Made by a program: the position numbers and the translations under genes. Source: CALHVX01 sp038757945 (lineage in GTDB: Bacteria > Pseudomonadota > Gammaproteobacteria > Pseudomonadales > Azotimanducaceae). From it: a stretch of 36,345 nt of DNA. This document shows, piece by piece, positions 17,173 to 25,310 of this stretch. The notes beneath the pieces are model-generated. The model did no database searches. It was not told the DNA's origin and worked only from the letters and a program-made list of their open reading frames with translations. Each line of letters opens with the position of its first letter. Positions within the stretch are counted from its first letter, which is position 1. The stretch lies in contig JBCDGJ010000034.1 of the NCBI GenBank assembly GCA_038757945.1, forward strand, positions 1 through 36,345. Reading direction: 5' to 3'.

Positions 17173-19101
17173 ATGAAGCTGAAGACTCTGACCGCTGCAG
17201 TGTCCCTGGGTATCACCTCGGCGCTGATCGGTTTCCAGGGGATCCAGGGGACCCAAGGGATAGAGACGAGCGGAATCATTGGCGCCGGCACCGTAAGCCC
17301 CAAGGGTCCGGTGGCCACCAGCGCTGTTGTGGCGAACCTCGGCGCCACTGCGAGCCGCAATCAGGCAGCGGTCATGCCCACGGCGGCTGCGGGCCTCGCG
17401 TCCGCGGTCCACGTATCGACTGACGCCGCGCTGCATCCGATGGCGGAGCAGATCCGTCGCACCCAGAACAGCGGCAGCGCAGAAGCACGTGCGCGTGCCC
17501 GGATGACCGGTGCCGTGCAGGCTGCCTACGATGCCGGGAGCCAGGACTTACTCGAGCTCGTCGTCGCTTATCGCAACAAAGCAGAGAAGGCAGAGATCGA
17601 GCGGCTGAAAGCGCTGGGCGTCGAAATTTCCACCGAGTACCTGGCACTGCCGGTGCTGGCGCTGCGCGCCCCGGCCGATCTGCTGCTGGAGGTGGCCTCG
17701 CACGCTTCCATCGACGTCGTCGATCTCGATCGGGAGCTGAACGCTACGGCCCTGAACGCGGTGTTCGCACCGGTGAGTCTCCAACCCACGAAGCCGACCG
17801 AAAAGCCGACCATCTACCGCGTCGATACCGTCCGCACGCAGTCAGCGATTGGCGTCGCAGTCGTTGACTCGGGGATTAACAGCCATCCTGACCTGAGCGT
17901 TGCGCTGCGTCTCGACTGCCGCACGGCAGTCGGCTGCACCAAAAGCGCGACGGTCAATCCCGATGCTTTCGGGCACGGTACACACATTGCAGGCGCCATT
18001 GGCGGCAGCGGCAAAATTTCCAACGGTCTGTACCGCGGCGCTGCCCCCGGTGCACGCCTGTACGATCTGCGGGTGCTGGGCGCCGATGGTAGCGGCAGCG
18101 TGTCGTCCGTCATCCGGGCGCTGGACTGGCTCGCGGTCTACGGGGCGAAGTACCAGATCCGCGTCGCCAACCTGTCCATCGGTAAGGTCATCGAGGAATC
18201 ACAGTTTCTCGATCCGCTGGTCGGCGCGGTCCGCAACCTCTGGGCGCAGGGTACGGTCGTCGTGGCATCGGCCGGCAATGCCGGTGAGCTCGGGGATCTG
18301 ACGGTCACCAGCCCGGGTAACGCGCAGGACATCATCACCGTAGGCTCGCTGACCGATAGCGGTACGCCGACCAACTTTGCAGACGACTACGTCTCAACCT
18401 TCTCGTCTCGCGGCCCGACCGCCTATGACCTGACGCTGAAGCCGGATCTGCTGGCACCGGGCAATCGTGTCGTGGCGGCAGCGACAGCGGGCTCCGATCT
18501 GAAGACTAGGAAAGGTGACCAGGGCGTCCACTGCGATACGACCTGCAAGGCGAACTACCTGGAGCTGTCCGGCAGCAGCATGGCGACGGCCCGGGTGGCC
18601 GGTACCGTAGTCGGCATGCTCTCCGTGGATCCCACGCTCACGCCCGGCGACGTCAAAGTGCGGCTGATGCTGTCGACGCGCAAGCTTGACCTGGATCCCA
18701 TTGCCGCCGGCGCTGGCGTACTGGATGCCACGGCCGCGCTGCAGAGTACCGCTCGCGCCAGCGCTGATCCGGTGTCACCGTGGTTCGCCCTGGACAGCAG
18801 CCACAACACCGTACATCTGATCGATACCCGCGAGCAGTGGGGTGGCGCCGCATTCGCTCCGGAGCACATCTGGGGCCAGGGTGGAAACTGGCTGACGAAC
18901 AACGTCTGGAACTCACCGACCTGGGTCGACGTCACGGGCCTGCTGTGGCAGAGCGCGGCTGAAGGCCCGGTCGACATGGCAGCGAACAGCTACCTGTGGG
19001 CCAACAGCTACCTGTGGGCGAACAGCTACCTGTGGGCCAACAACTATCTCTGGGCCAACACATACCTGTGGGCCAACAGCATCGACGGTCGCGGCGACTG
19101 A
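17173..19101 (+). CDS. Secreted S8 (subtilisin-like) serine protease with C-terminal LWANSY hexapeptide repeats
   Basis: This protein has 642 residues from the ATG at 17173, chosen because MKLKTLTAAVSLGITSALIG is a good signal peptide; the open frame extends to 17146. A propeptide-like region (~90-215) includes ELVVAYRNKAEKAEIERL, resembling inhibitor I9. The catalytic Asp232 is in VAVVDSGINSHPDL, His268 in FGHGTHIAGAIGG, oxyanion Asn369 in ASAGNAGE, and Ser469 in LSGSSMATARVAG, where the usual Pro-His after MAT is Ala-Arg. The C-terminus is Trp-rich and ends in five near-identical hexapeptides of the form N(S/N/T)YLWA (DNA 18985-19080, 18-bp units). Similar WxNS-type repeat tails are known on S8 proteases of some other phyla. 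A surface-display or solenoid role is inference. Confidence 0.92.
   Translation: MKLKTLTAAVSLGITSALIGFQGIQGTQGIETSGIIGAGTVSPKGPVATSAVVANLGATASRNQAAVMPTAAAGLASAVHVSTDAALHPMAEQIRRTQNSGSAEARARARMTGAVQAAYDAGSQDLLELVVAYRNKAEKAEIERLKALGVEISTEYLALPVLALRAPADLLLEVASHASIDVVDLDRELNATALNAVFAPVSLQPTKPTEKPTIYRVDTVRTQSAIGVAVVDSGINSHPDLSVALRLDCRTAVGCTKSATVNPDAFGHGTHIAGAIGGSGKISNGLYRGAAPGARLYDLRVLGADGSGSVSSVIRALDWLAVYGAKYQIRVANLSIGKVIEESQFLDPLVGAVRNLWAQGTVVVASAGNAGELGDLTVTSPGNAQDIITVGSLTDSGTPTNFADDYVSTFSSRGPTAYDLTLKPDLLAPGNRVVAAATAGSDLKTRKGDQGVHCDTTCKANYLELSGSSMATARVAGTVVGMLSVDPTLTPGDVKVRLMLSTRKLDLDPIAAGAGVLDATAALQSTARASADPVSPWFALDSSHNTVHLIDTREQWGGAAFAPEHIWGQGGNWLTNNVWNSPTWVDVTGLLWQSAAEGPVDMAANSYLWANSYLWANSYLWANNYLWANTYLWANSIDGRGD
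18985..19080 (+). repeat. 18-bp coding tandem repeat (about 5 units) at the protease C-terminus
   Basis: Five 18-bp units encode Asn-Ser/Asn/Thr-Tyr-Leu-Trp-Ala in succession, followed by a partial unit. Unit-to-unit differences are mostly synonymous or at the second residue (Ser, Asn or Thr), so the array is under amino-acid-level constraint and not a fresh slippage product. Confidence 0.9.
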
Positions 19102-19137
19102 TCGAGCGTGCGGACGCCAATCCAACGGAGCGCTTCA

Positions 19138-20052
19138 ATGTCTACGACAAGCCCAACCCGAGAGAGCAACGTGGTCAGCCTGCCCGTGCGCAGAGCTGAA
19201 ACCGGCGGTGCCCAGCCGGAGCCCGCTCGGATCTTCGAATTCGCCCCGGCTGCGAGCGCGCGGGAAACCGATCGGCTCGGGACCGCAGAGCAGGTGCGTT
19301 GCGAAGTCGAGCAGGTCATTACCGCCATTGCCGCCAACCGGATCGAGGTGCTCTTTCAGCCACAGGTCACTCTCGCCGATGACCGGCTGGTTGGCCTCGA
19401 AGCGCTGGTCCGCCTGCGCGATGAGGACGGCCAGTTTCTCGACACGGGGCGGGTGGTCACCCTCGCGGAGCAGCAGGACATCATCGGCGTCCTGGGCCGG
19501 CGTGCCGTCGAAACGGCAGTGGTTGCCTTTTCGCAGTCCGCTTTTGCCGGAACCGATGTGCGCCTCGCGCTCAACTGCTCGCCGCTCGAACTGTCCAATC
19601 GCGGTTACGCGATCTGGCTGACGTCGCTGCTTGAAGACAGCGGTCTCGACCCGCGGCAGGTAGAGCTGGAGGTGACCGAAAACACCCCGGTTGACCTCAG
19701 GTCCCCGCAGCCAGAGCAGCTCACCGCCCTGCACGAGGTCGGTGTCGGCATTGCTGTGGACGACTTCGGTCGCGGCTTCGCGAACTGGCAGCGGGTGCTG
19801 TCCCTGCCGACCACCACGGTCAAGCTGGATCGCGCCATCATCGCCAAGGTGCTGACCTGCCAGCGGACCGAGCTGCTGATCGGCCACCTGGCTCGAACCG
19901 GCCAGGATCTCGGCTACCGCCTGGTCGCTGAAGGCATCGAAACGCCCGAACAGGCCGAGCGCGTGCAGGCGGCTGGCTGCGCCGTAGGGCAGGGGTTCGG
20001 CCTCGGCCGGCCGGTCCCGCTCAGCGTACTGGAACGCCGCGGACGCAGCTGA
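19138..20052 (+). CDS. Stand-alone EAL-domain cyclic-di-GMP phosphodiesterase
   Basis: This protein has 304 residues from the ATG at 19138, which is preceded by AACGGAG; a GTG at 19108 is an alternative without a site. The first ~75 residues are a variable tail with no sensor domain or membrane segment. The EAL domain follows and keeps the residues needed for hydrolysis of c-di-GMP to pGpG: VGLEALVRL, the Asn in LALNCSP, the Glu in LEVTEN, the Asp pair in AVDDFGRGFAN, the Lys in TVKLDRAI, the Glu in VAEGIET, and the Gln in VGQGFGLGRP. It is therefore probably active and cytoplasmic. It begins 36 bp after the protease stop and is likely on the same transcript, linking secreted proteolysis to c-di-GMP level. 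Confidence 0.9.
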   Translation: MSTTSPTRESNVVSLPVRRAETGGAQPEPARIFEFAPAASARETDRLGTAEQVRCEVEQVITAIAANRIEVLFQPQVTLADDRLVGLEALVRLRDEDGQFLDTGRVVTLAEQQDIIGVLGRRAVETAVVAFSQSAFAGTDVRLALNCSPLELSNRGYAIWLTSLLEDSGLDPRQVELEVTENTPVDLRSPQPEQLTALHEVGVGIAVDDFGRGFANWQRVLSLPTTTVKLDRAIIAKVLTCQRTELLIGHLARTGQDLGYRLVAEGIETPEQAERVQAAGCAVGQGFGLGRPVPLSVLERRGRS

Positions 20053-20139
20053 CGCGGCGCCATCACGTGACGGTGACCCTGAATTGCCGAGGATGCGCGG
20101 ACGTTTACTCAGCCGCGCCGTCAGGCCAGGGTTACTCAC

Positions 20140-20910
20140 ATGGATTCTCTCAGCTATTCCTGGAACCTAGCCGGTTCGCTGTCCGCCACTGCAACCCGCG
20201 GTGGGGCCGGCGTCGTCGCCCGGCCTGCCGCCCAGCAGCCCGCCAAGACGCTCGAACTGTACGACTTCGAAGGCTGCCCGCACTGCCGGCTCGTTCGTGA
20301 GGTCATTACCGAGCTGGATCTCGACGTCATGGTGTATCCCTGCCCGAAGCAGGGTCAGCGGTTCCGGCCAAAGGTGCTGGAGGCGGGGGGCAAACACCAG
20401 TTCCCGTTCCTCATTGATCCCAACAATGGGGTTGAGCTCTACGAAGCGGCAGACATCATCGACTACCTGTTCCGCACCTACGGCGAAACCGAACCGCCCC
20501 TGCACTGGCGAGCGGTAGAGCTACAGCGGGTTGGCTCGATGCTGTCCTCAATTCCGCTGCTGGGCCGCGGTAGCCGTGTACGACCGTCGCAGGCCCCGGA
20601 AGAACCGCTCGAACTCTACAGCTTCGAAGCCAGCCCGTTTGCGCGCCCGGTCCGGGAGCTGCTGTGCGAGCTCGAGATCCCCTACCTGCTGAGGTCCGTC
20701 GGGCGCACGGTCGCCAGCGACTGGATACCTCCGGCCGTGCGGCAGGCGCTGTCCCTTAAGCCGAAACCGGAGAGCCGCAACCGGAAGCGACTGCTGGCGG
20801 ATGCCGGACAGATTTCCATTCCCTACCTCGTTGACCCCAACACGGGGACCGGTTTGGCTGAGTCCAGCGCGATCCTGACCTATCTGGAAAGTCACTACGC
20901 CACGGGCTGA
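20140..20910 (+). CDS. Tandem glutaredoxin/GST-N-terminal-domain protein (two thioredoxin folds)
   Basis: This 256-residue soluble protein is built from an internal duplication. Domain 1 (~38-125) starts LELYDFEGCPHCRLVREVI, with a CPHC redox pair (Cys46, Cys49), and ends with the cis-Pro segment FPFLIDPNNG and YEAADIIDYLF. Domain 2 (~155-255) repeats this as LELYSFEASPFARPVRELL, IPYLVDPNTG and ESSAILTYLES, but has lost both cysteines. Each half matches the N-terminal domain of glutathione transferases; the all-helical C-terminal domain is absent. Such double-domain proteins occur in bacteria and plastids, where their reactions are not firmly known. The first half could act as a thiol-disulfide oxidoreductase, with the second as a binding domain. 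A separate 87-bp gap follows the EAL gene. Confidence 0.85.
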   Translation: MDSLSYSWNLAGSLSATATRGGAGVVARPAAQQPAKTLELYDFEGCPHCRLVREVITELDLDVMVYPCPKQGQRFRPKVLEAGGKHQFPFLIDPNNGVELYEAADIIDYLFRTYGETEPPLHWRAVELQRVGSMLSSIPLLGRGSRVRPSQAPEEPLELYSFEASPFARPVRELLCELEIPYLLRSVGRTVASDWIPPAVRQALSLKPKPESRNRKRLLADAGQISIPYLVDPNTGTGLAESSAILTYLESHYATG

Positions 20911-20918
20911 CCGGCACC

Positions 20919-21866
20919 ATGCGGACCGCGCTGGTCATCATCGTGCTAGCCGTGGTGCTCGCTCTCGGCCTGTACCTGACGCAGCGCCCGAGCACTGAGC
21001 AACCCCTGCGGTCGCCGCTTTCCAAACCGTCGGCGCCAGGCCGCAACGATCCCGCCGGCCAATCGATACCAAACCCGACTGCAACCGCGCCGGAGCGCAC
21101 ACCTCAAGCGCCACCGGAACCCGAGCCGCGTGTGGTCGAGGACGACCTGTTGCGTAGCGATTCCGCCTTTCAGGGACTGTTCTTCGCCGCCGAACGGGGT
21201 CTCATCAACCTTGCGGGAGAGCTGCAGAAAGCGCAGCAGCGCATGGCCAACGGCGAACCTCAGGGCTACTTTGATCTGGCCCGCGTCATTGGCAACTGCA
21301 CGCTGGCAGAAGAAGCGGCTGAGATCACGGGCAGCGACCTTCAAGCCGTCACTCCGGAGGACCCCTTCGCGCAGGAGCTTGCCAGAGTTACCAACGAGTG
21401 TGCACCGGTACTGGCAGCGGTTCCAGAAGGACAGACCGCCAGCGACTGGCAGCTCGCCAACCTGCGCAGCGCTGCAGAGCAGGGGGATCCACTGGCCGCG
21501 CTGGAACTGACTATCGATCACGACTTCGAGTACTCAAGCTACGGCGATGTGCTGGCGTTGGCACAGGCCGCGGCACAGACGGAGGACTATCGTGGCTATT
21601 TCCTCGTGGCGGACTTCCTGACGGAGTTTCATGAAACGGATGGCGCGCCGATCAACGAGCCGCGGGCCATGCAGTGGTCGCTGCTGGGATGTCGACGCAG
21701 CCCCCTGTGCGAACCGGAAATCTTCGAAGCACAGCTCGCCCTGGATTACACCCCGGCGGAGGTGGAGGCGTTTCGAACCTTCGCGATCGAACAGGAGCGC
21801 AGCATCGAGCGCGGTGAGACGCTCGAAGTGGAGGCCGGCTGGTTACCCTTGAACAGCGACGGTTGA
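20919..21866 (+). CDS. Membrane-anchored protein of unknown function
   Basis: This 315-residue protein is not recognised. It has one N-terminal hydrophobic helix (residues 4-21, ALVIIVLAVVLALGLYL), then a Pro/Ser/Thr/Glu-rich linker to ~75, so the rest should lie in the periplasm. The remaining ~240 residues are acidic and look helical, with Ala/Leu repeats (GYFDLARVIGNCTLAEEAAE, ANLRSAAEQGDPLAALELT). These are reminiscent of degenerate Sel1/TPR-like hairpins, but I cannot align a true repeat. Four cysteines (CTL, NEC, LGC, PLC) could form disulfides outside the cytoplasm. The gene begins 8 bp after the tandem thioredoxin-fold gene, which suggests co-expression. Confidence 0.75.
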   Translation: MRTALVIIVLAVVLALGLYLTQRPSTEQPLRSPLSKPSAPGRNDPAGQSIPNPTATAPERTPQAPPEPEPRVVEDDLLRSDSAFQGLFFAAERGLINLAGELQKAQQRMANGEPQGYFDLARVIGNCTLAEEAAEITGSDLQAVTPEDPFAQELARVTNECAPVLAAVPEGQTASDWQLANLRSAAEQGDPLAALELTIDHDFEYSSYGDVLALAQAAAQTEDYRGYFLVADFLTEFHETDGAPINEPRAMQWSLLGCRRSPLCEPEIFEAQLALDYTPAEVEAFRTFAIEQERSIERGETLEVEAGWLPLNSDG

Positions 21867-21971
21867 ACGAAGGCGTATCATCGTGAGGCCCGGCTCCTGA
21901 TCGAAGTTCCACCGGGTACTGCGTTGGACCTTGAGGAGCGACGCAACGGATCAACCAGAGGAGACTAACCG

Positions 21972-22418
21972 ATGAAACAGCTGACGCCGATGGAAGTGGG
22001 CATTCCGGTCATCGATCTGGAGCGAATGCTGACCTTCTACTGCACAGTCCTTGGCTGCGAAGAGGTACGCCGTGCAGACATCGATGCAGCCTTGTCCAGC
22101 GGGCTCACCACCAGCGCCCGGGGCTACGTGAACGTCTGGCTGAAGACACCGAAGGGTGAGGTCATCAAACTGATGCACCCCAGCGTACCGGCGCAGCAAG
22201 CGCCACGGGTCGACTATCTGACCGAGCGGACTGGCATTGCCTATCTGACCTTCTACTGCAGCGATCTCAATGCAGTGCTGGAAAAAGCCGAGGCGCAGGG
22301 AGCCGTGCTGCGCTCGGACCGACAGCTGCTCAGCGGAGAGATCGGCATCAAGCTGTGTTTCTTCGACGATCCCGAAGGTAACGTGATCGAGCTCGTTGAG
22401 CCCCTGCAGCAGCCGTAG
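21972..22418 (+). CDS. VOC-superfamily (glyoxalase/dioxygenase fold) protein
   Basis: This 148-residue protein has a good site (AGAGGAGAC) before the ATG at 21972. It shows paired beta-alpha-beta-beta-beta modules: VGIPVIDLERMLTFYCTVLGCE opens the first and RTGIAYLTFYCSDLNAVLEKA the second. It closes with the typical FFDDPEGNVIELVE, whose Glu is the usual metal ligand. The reaction cannot be predicted, since VOC enzymes include lactoylglutathione lyases, epimerases and ring-cleaving dioxygenases. It converges on the FadH/OYE gene with only 36 bp between the stops. Confidence 0.85.
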   Translation: MKQLTPMEVGIPVIDLERMLTFYCTVLGCEEVRRADIDAALSSGLTTSARGYVNVWLKTPKGEVIKLMHPSVPAQQAPRVDYLTERTGIAYLTFYCSDLNAVLEKAEAQGAVLRSDRQLLSGEIGIKLCFFDDPEGNVIELVEPLQQP

Positions 22419-22454
22419 CAATGGGGGTTCGTCAGCAGGCGCAGCGGCGGTCGG

Positions 22455-24416
22455 CTAGGCCGCGCGGCCGGCAGCGTTGCCTTCTGCCACTGCCCGCACG
22501 AGGTAGCGTGGCGTGTTGGCGTCGCCGATGAGCGCGAAGGGCAGGCCTGCAGCCTCGAGGGCAGCGACGAGCTCGTTCCGGGGGCGGTTCATCGAAATGA
22601 ACACAACGCGGTCCGCGTTCACCGCCCAGGTGCCGCCGCCGGTGACCGGCTGGAGGGTCGCAGACTGGCCGTCGGTCTTCAGTACCCGCGTGCCGACGTG
22701 ATAGGTGAACGCTTTGCTGGCCAGGCGTTCCAGGGCCGGATCGACCATCAGCGCGGTACGAACCTCCGGGGCCAGGGTCGGCAGGCGTGTCACCAAGGTG
22801 ACCTTGGCTCCGGCGTTGGCCAGCTGTTCCGCAGCGGCCAGGCCTTCGTAGTGACCCGCATCGTCGATGACCAGCGCGTGCGTTGCCTGCGCAGCGGACG
22901 GTGCTGCAAAGAGCTCGTTGCTGGAGATGACGTGAGGCAGGTCGATTCCGTCTATCGCCTCACCCGGATGCGACATCTGCACACCGTCCAGCCGTGGCTC
23001 CGCGCCGGTGGCGAGCACCACGTAATCAGCCCCGAAGCTGTCCAGATCAGCAGCCGTGACGTAGGTCGAAAGCCGAACGTCAACGCCTTCCGCATAGATT
23101 TCGCCCTCGAGCCAGAGCAGAAAATCCCGAAACTGCTGCCGGGTCGGCGCGCGGCTGGCGAGATCGAGCGTACCGCCAAGATCTGGCATTGCTTCTGCAA
23201 GGGTCACCCGGTGCCCCCGCTTCGCAGCAACGCGTGCTGCCTCCATCCCCGCAGGACCGCCACCGATGACCAGGATGTGCCGTGACGTGCTCGCTGGTTC
23301 CAGCTTGTCATCACCCCAGCGGGTTTCGAAGCCCGCGCCGGCATTGACGGCACAACCCACCTTGCGCTCCGGGCCAAGGAGCTGGCCGACACAGCCCTGA
23401 TTGCAGGCGATACAGGGTCTGATCCGCGCCTCGAGACCGGCTCTGGCCTTGTTGACGAGATCCGGGTCGGCAATCGTGGCCCGGGTCAGCCCTACCAGAT
23501 CCGCCTGGCCCAGGCGGATCGCCTGATCGACCTCTTCCAGCGTGCGGAAACGCCCGGTAACGATGGAAGGCACCGCGCCCGTGACCCGCGTTACGGGCTC
23601 GGCAGTCGGCAGCTCATAGCCGACCGGCTCGTGCATGCCGCCAATCAGCTTCGGGAAGCTGTGGTAGCTGCCGAGCGAGACGTCCACGAAGTCCACGAGC
23701 TGCTCGGCCAGAAGGGCATCAACGACAGCAATGTTCTCTGCCGGGCCGACGCCACCTACGGTGTCATCGGCCGCCAGGCGAACGCCAACGGCAAAGCCGT
23801 CCGCCGCATGAACACGACAGGCGCGCATGATCTCCAGCAGAAAGCGCATGCGGTTTTCCAGGCTGCCGCCGTAATCGTCCGTCCGCGTGTTGGTGTTGGC
23901 AGACAGAAACTGCTGCGGCAGGTAGCCGTGTGCCCCATGAATCTCGACGCCGTCGAGTCCCGCGTCCTTACAGAGCTTCACCGCCTGTGCGTACGCCTCG
24001 ATGATCTCGTCGATCTGCAGTTTGGTCATCGGACGTGGAACGACCCCCACCTGCGGGCTCGGAATGTCCGAGGCGCTCCAGGGCGGGCTGCCGTCCAGCG
24101 GGGTACCGTTGTGACCGGCATGCCAGATCTGCTGGAACACTTTCATGCCCTGCGGCGCGCAGGCCGCCATCAGCTTCTCGTAGCCGGCCGGCAACGTGGG
24201 GTCAAAGGTGTTGAGCGACGCCGGGCTCGTGTGATGCACGGACAGAATCTCGATGATCGACAGCCCAACGCCGCCACGCGCGCGCGCAGCGTGGTACTCG
24301 ATCAGCTCGTCGCTCATATGGCCGGCGCCGATTCCGGTCGCGTGCGCCGTACGTACGACGCGGTTTGGAACCTCGACACCGCCAATGGTGATAGGGCTCA
24401 GGACGTGTTCGTACAT
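22455..24416 (-). CDS. FadH/old-yellow-enzyme-type NAD(P)H:flavin oxidoreductase (FMN, 4Fe-4S, FAD)
   Basis: This 653-residue protein has the architecture of 2,4-dienoyl-CoA reductase and trimethylamine dehydrogenase. An N-terminal TIM barrel (OYE domain, ~1-340) includes IWHAGHNG, DGVEIHGAHGYLPQQFLS (catalytic and FMN region) and DDYGGSLENRMRFLLEI. A [4Fe-4S] motif CIACNQGCVG...GCAVN comes at ~345-370, then the FAD/NAD(P)H part with ILVIGGGPAGMEAARVAAKRG and YVVLATGAEPRL. Family members reduce C=C bonds of dienoyl-CoAs, or reduce or demethylate other small substrates. The start follows GGGGGAACC. The gene lies 69 bp downstream of a nitroreductase, and both are divergent from a TetR/P450 pair, so a catabolic substrate other than fatty acids is plausible. 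Confidence 0.9.
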   Translation of the reverse strand: MYEHVLSPITIGGVEVPNRVVRTAHATGIGAGHMSDELIEYHAARARGGVGLSIIEILSVHHTSPASLNTFDPTLPAGYEKLMAACAPQGMKVFQQIWHAGHNGTPLDGSPPWSASDIPSPQVGVVPRPMTKLQIDEIIEAYAQAVKLCKDAGLDGVEIHGAHGYLPQQFLSANTNTRTDDYGGSLENRMRFLLEIMRACRVHAADGFAVGVRLAADDTVGGVGPAENIAVVDALLAEQLVDFVDVSLGSYHSFPKLIGGMHEPVGYELPTAEPVTRVTGAVPSIVTGRFRTLEEVDQAIRLGQADLVGLTRATIADPDLVNKARAGLEARIRPCIACNQGCVGQLLGPERKVGCAVNAGAGFETRWGDDKLEPASTSRHILVIGGGPAGMEAARVAAKRGHRVTLAEAMPDLGGTLDLASRAPTRQQFRDFLLWLEGEIYAEGVDVRLSTYVTAADLDSFGADYVVLATGAEPRLDGVQMSHPGEAIDGIDLPHVISSNELFAAPSAAQATHALVIDDAGHYEGLAAAEQLANAGAKVTLVTRLPTLAPEVRTALMVDPALERLASKAFTYHVGTRVLKTDGQSATLQPVTGGGTWAVNADRVVFISMNRPRNELVAALEAAGLPFALIGDANTPRYLVRAVAEGNAAGRAA

Positions 24417-24485
24417 GGTTCCCCCGAAAGCTGAAATATGCCGTGCTCTGACGGCTGCTGGCGGATCCTGCAGAGCAGGGCAGGG

Positions 24486-25082
24486 TCAGTAACAATTCCA
24501 CCGGACGACATCGGCCACCGGTTTGCGCTTGACGGACATGAACGCCCGTTCCGGATAGCCAACCGCGACATAGACGAACAGGTGCAGGTCCTCTGGCACG
24601 TTGCACAACGCCCGGATCTCCGGCTCTGCATTCCCTGGAAAGGTGGTGAAGCAGGTGCCGATCCCCATCGACCGCGCAGCGACGATCAGATTCTGGGCCG
24701 CAGGGTAGATCGTGGAGTACATGAAGCTGTCCTGCGGATCCTGCGGCGGGTAGACCTTGCGCGCCATACAGACGATCCACGCCGGGACTCTGGCAAAGTT
24801 TCTGGCGAGATGCTCGGCACCAACCATCATACGTTCCTCGACACCATCCCGGCCTTCAGGGCGCGCGGCAAAAAACGGCGCCATACCGGCAAGCACCTTC
24901 TCGCCAACCGGTTCCTTAATGGCCGGGTCATCAATGACTAGAAACTCCCAGCCCTGGCTGTTCCCCGGATTTGAGGCGCGGGTTGCCGCGTAAATCAGCT
25001 TTTCCAGGTCTGCTCTCGGTACCGGATCGCTTTTCAGGTAGCGCATGGCGGTACAGGTTTCCATTGCGGTTATGACATCCAT
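24486..25082 (-). CDS. Nitroreductase-family FMN oxidoreductase
   Basis: This 198-residue protein starts at 25082 behind GAGGGA. Family landmarks are MRYLKSDPVPRADLEKLIYAATRASNPGNSQGWEF (N-terminal FMN-phosphate contacts and the substrate-side loop), IYPAAQNLIVAARSMGIGTCF in the middle and VAVGYPERA near the end. The family forms FMN-containing dimers that reduce nitro groups, quinones or enones with NAD(P)H. In context (OYE-type reductase downstream, divergent TetR and P450), an enone or aromatic-ring reduction step fits better than nitro reduction, but that is inference. Confidence 0.88.
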   Translation of the reverse strand: MDVITAMETCTAMRYLKSDPVPRADLEKLIYAATRASNPGNSQGWEFLVIDDPAIKEPVGEKVLAGMAPFFAARPEGRDGVEERMMVGAEHLARNFARVPAWIVCMARKVYPPQDPQDSFMYSTIYPAAQNLIVAARSMGIGTCFTTFPGNAEPEIRALCNVPEDLHLFVYVAVGYPERAFMSVKRKPVADVVRWNCY

Positions 25083-25134
25083 GGCTGAGTCCCTCGGTTG
25101 TTTTGCAGCGCCAAATTCCGTCGCCTCGCTGGTC

Positions 25135-25170
25135 CTCGTGTCTCTCGTGTCTCTCGTGTCTCTCGTGTCT
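25135..25170. repeat. 9-bp tandem repeat (CTCGTGTCT) x4 in the divergent promoter region
   Basis: Four perfect head-to-tail copies of CTCGTGTCT lie between the nitroreductase start (25082) and the TetR start. Perfect identity suggests recent slippage, and copy number could alter promoter spacing. It is not part of a recognised gene. Confidence 0.9.
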
Positions 25171-25233
25171 CTAGCTCGCGTTTCTCTTGCGATCGCACCA
25201 CCCGTCCCCCTTGAAGTTCCGTCAGGAAATATT

Positions 25234-25247
25234 TATAACACGTTCTA
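25234..25247. promoter_or_regulatory. Candidate TetR-family operator (TATAACACGTTCTA)
   Basis: This imperfect palindrome (10 of 14 positions symmetrical) has the form TnnAACnnGTTnnA, the pattern reported for KstR-type TetR repressors. It lies in the 25083-25310 divergent region, close to the TetR start. The similarity may be coincidental for such a short motif, but the position is right for autoregulation and for control of both transcripts. Confidence 0.45.
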
Positions 25248-25310
25248 AAATTCGTGCAAACACCGATGAAACAGGGTACGGCGCAGGCCGCAGAAGGGGA
25301 CCAGACGACC

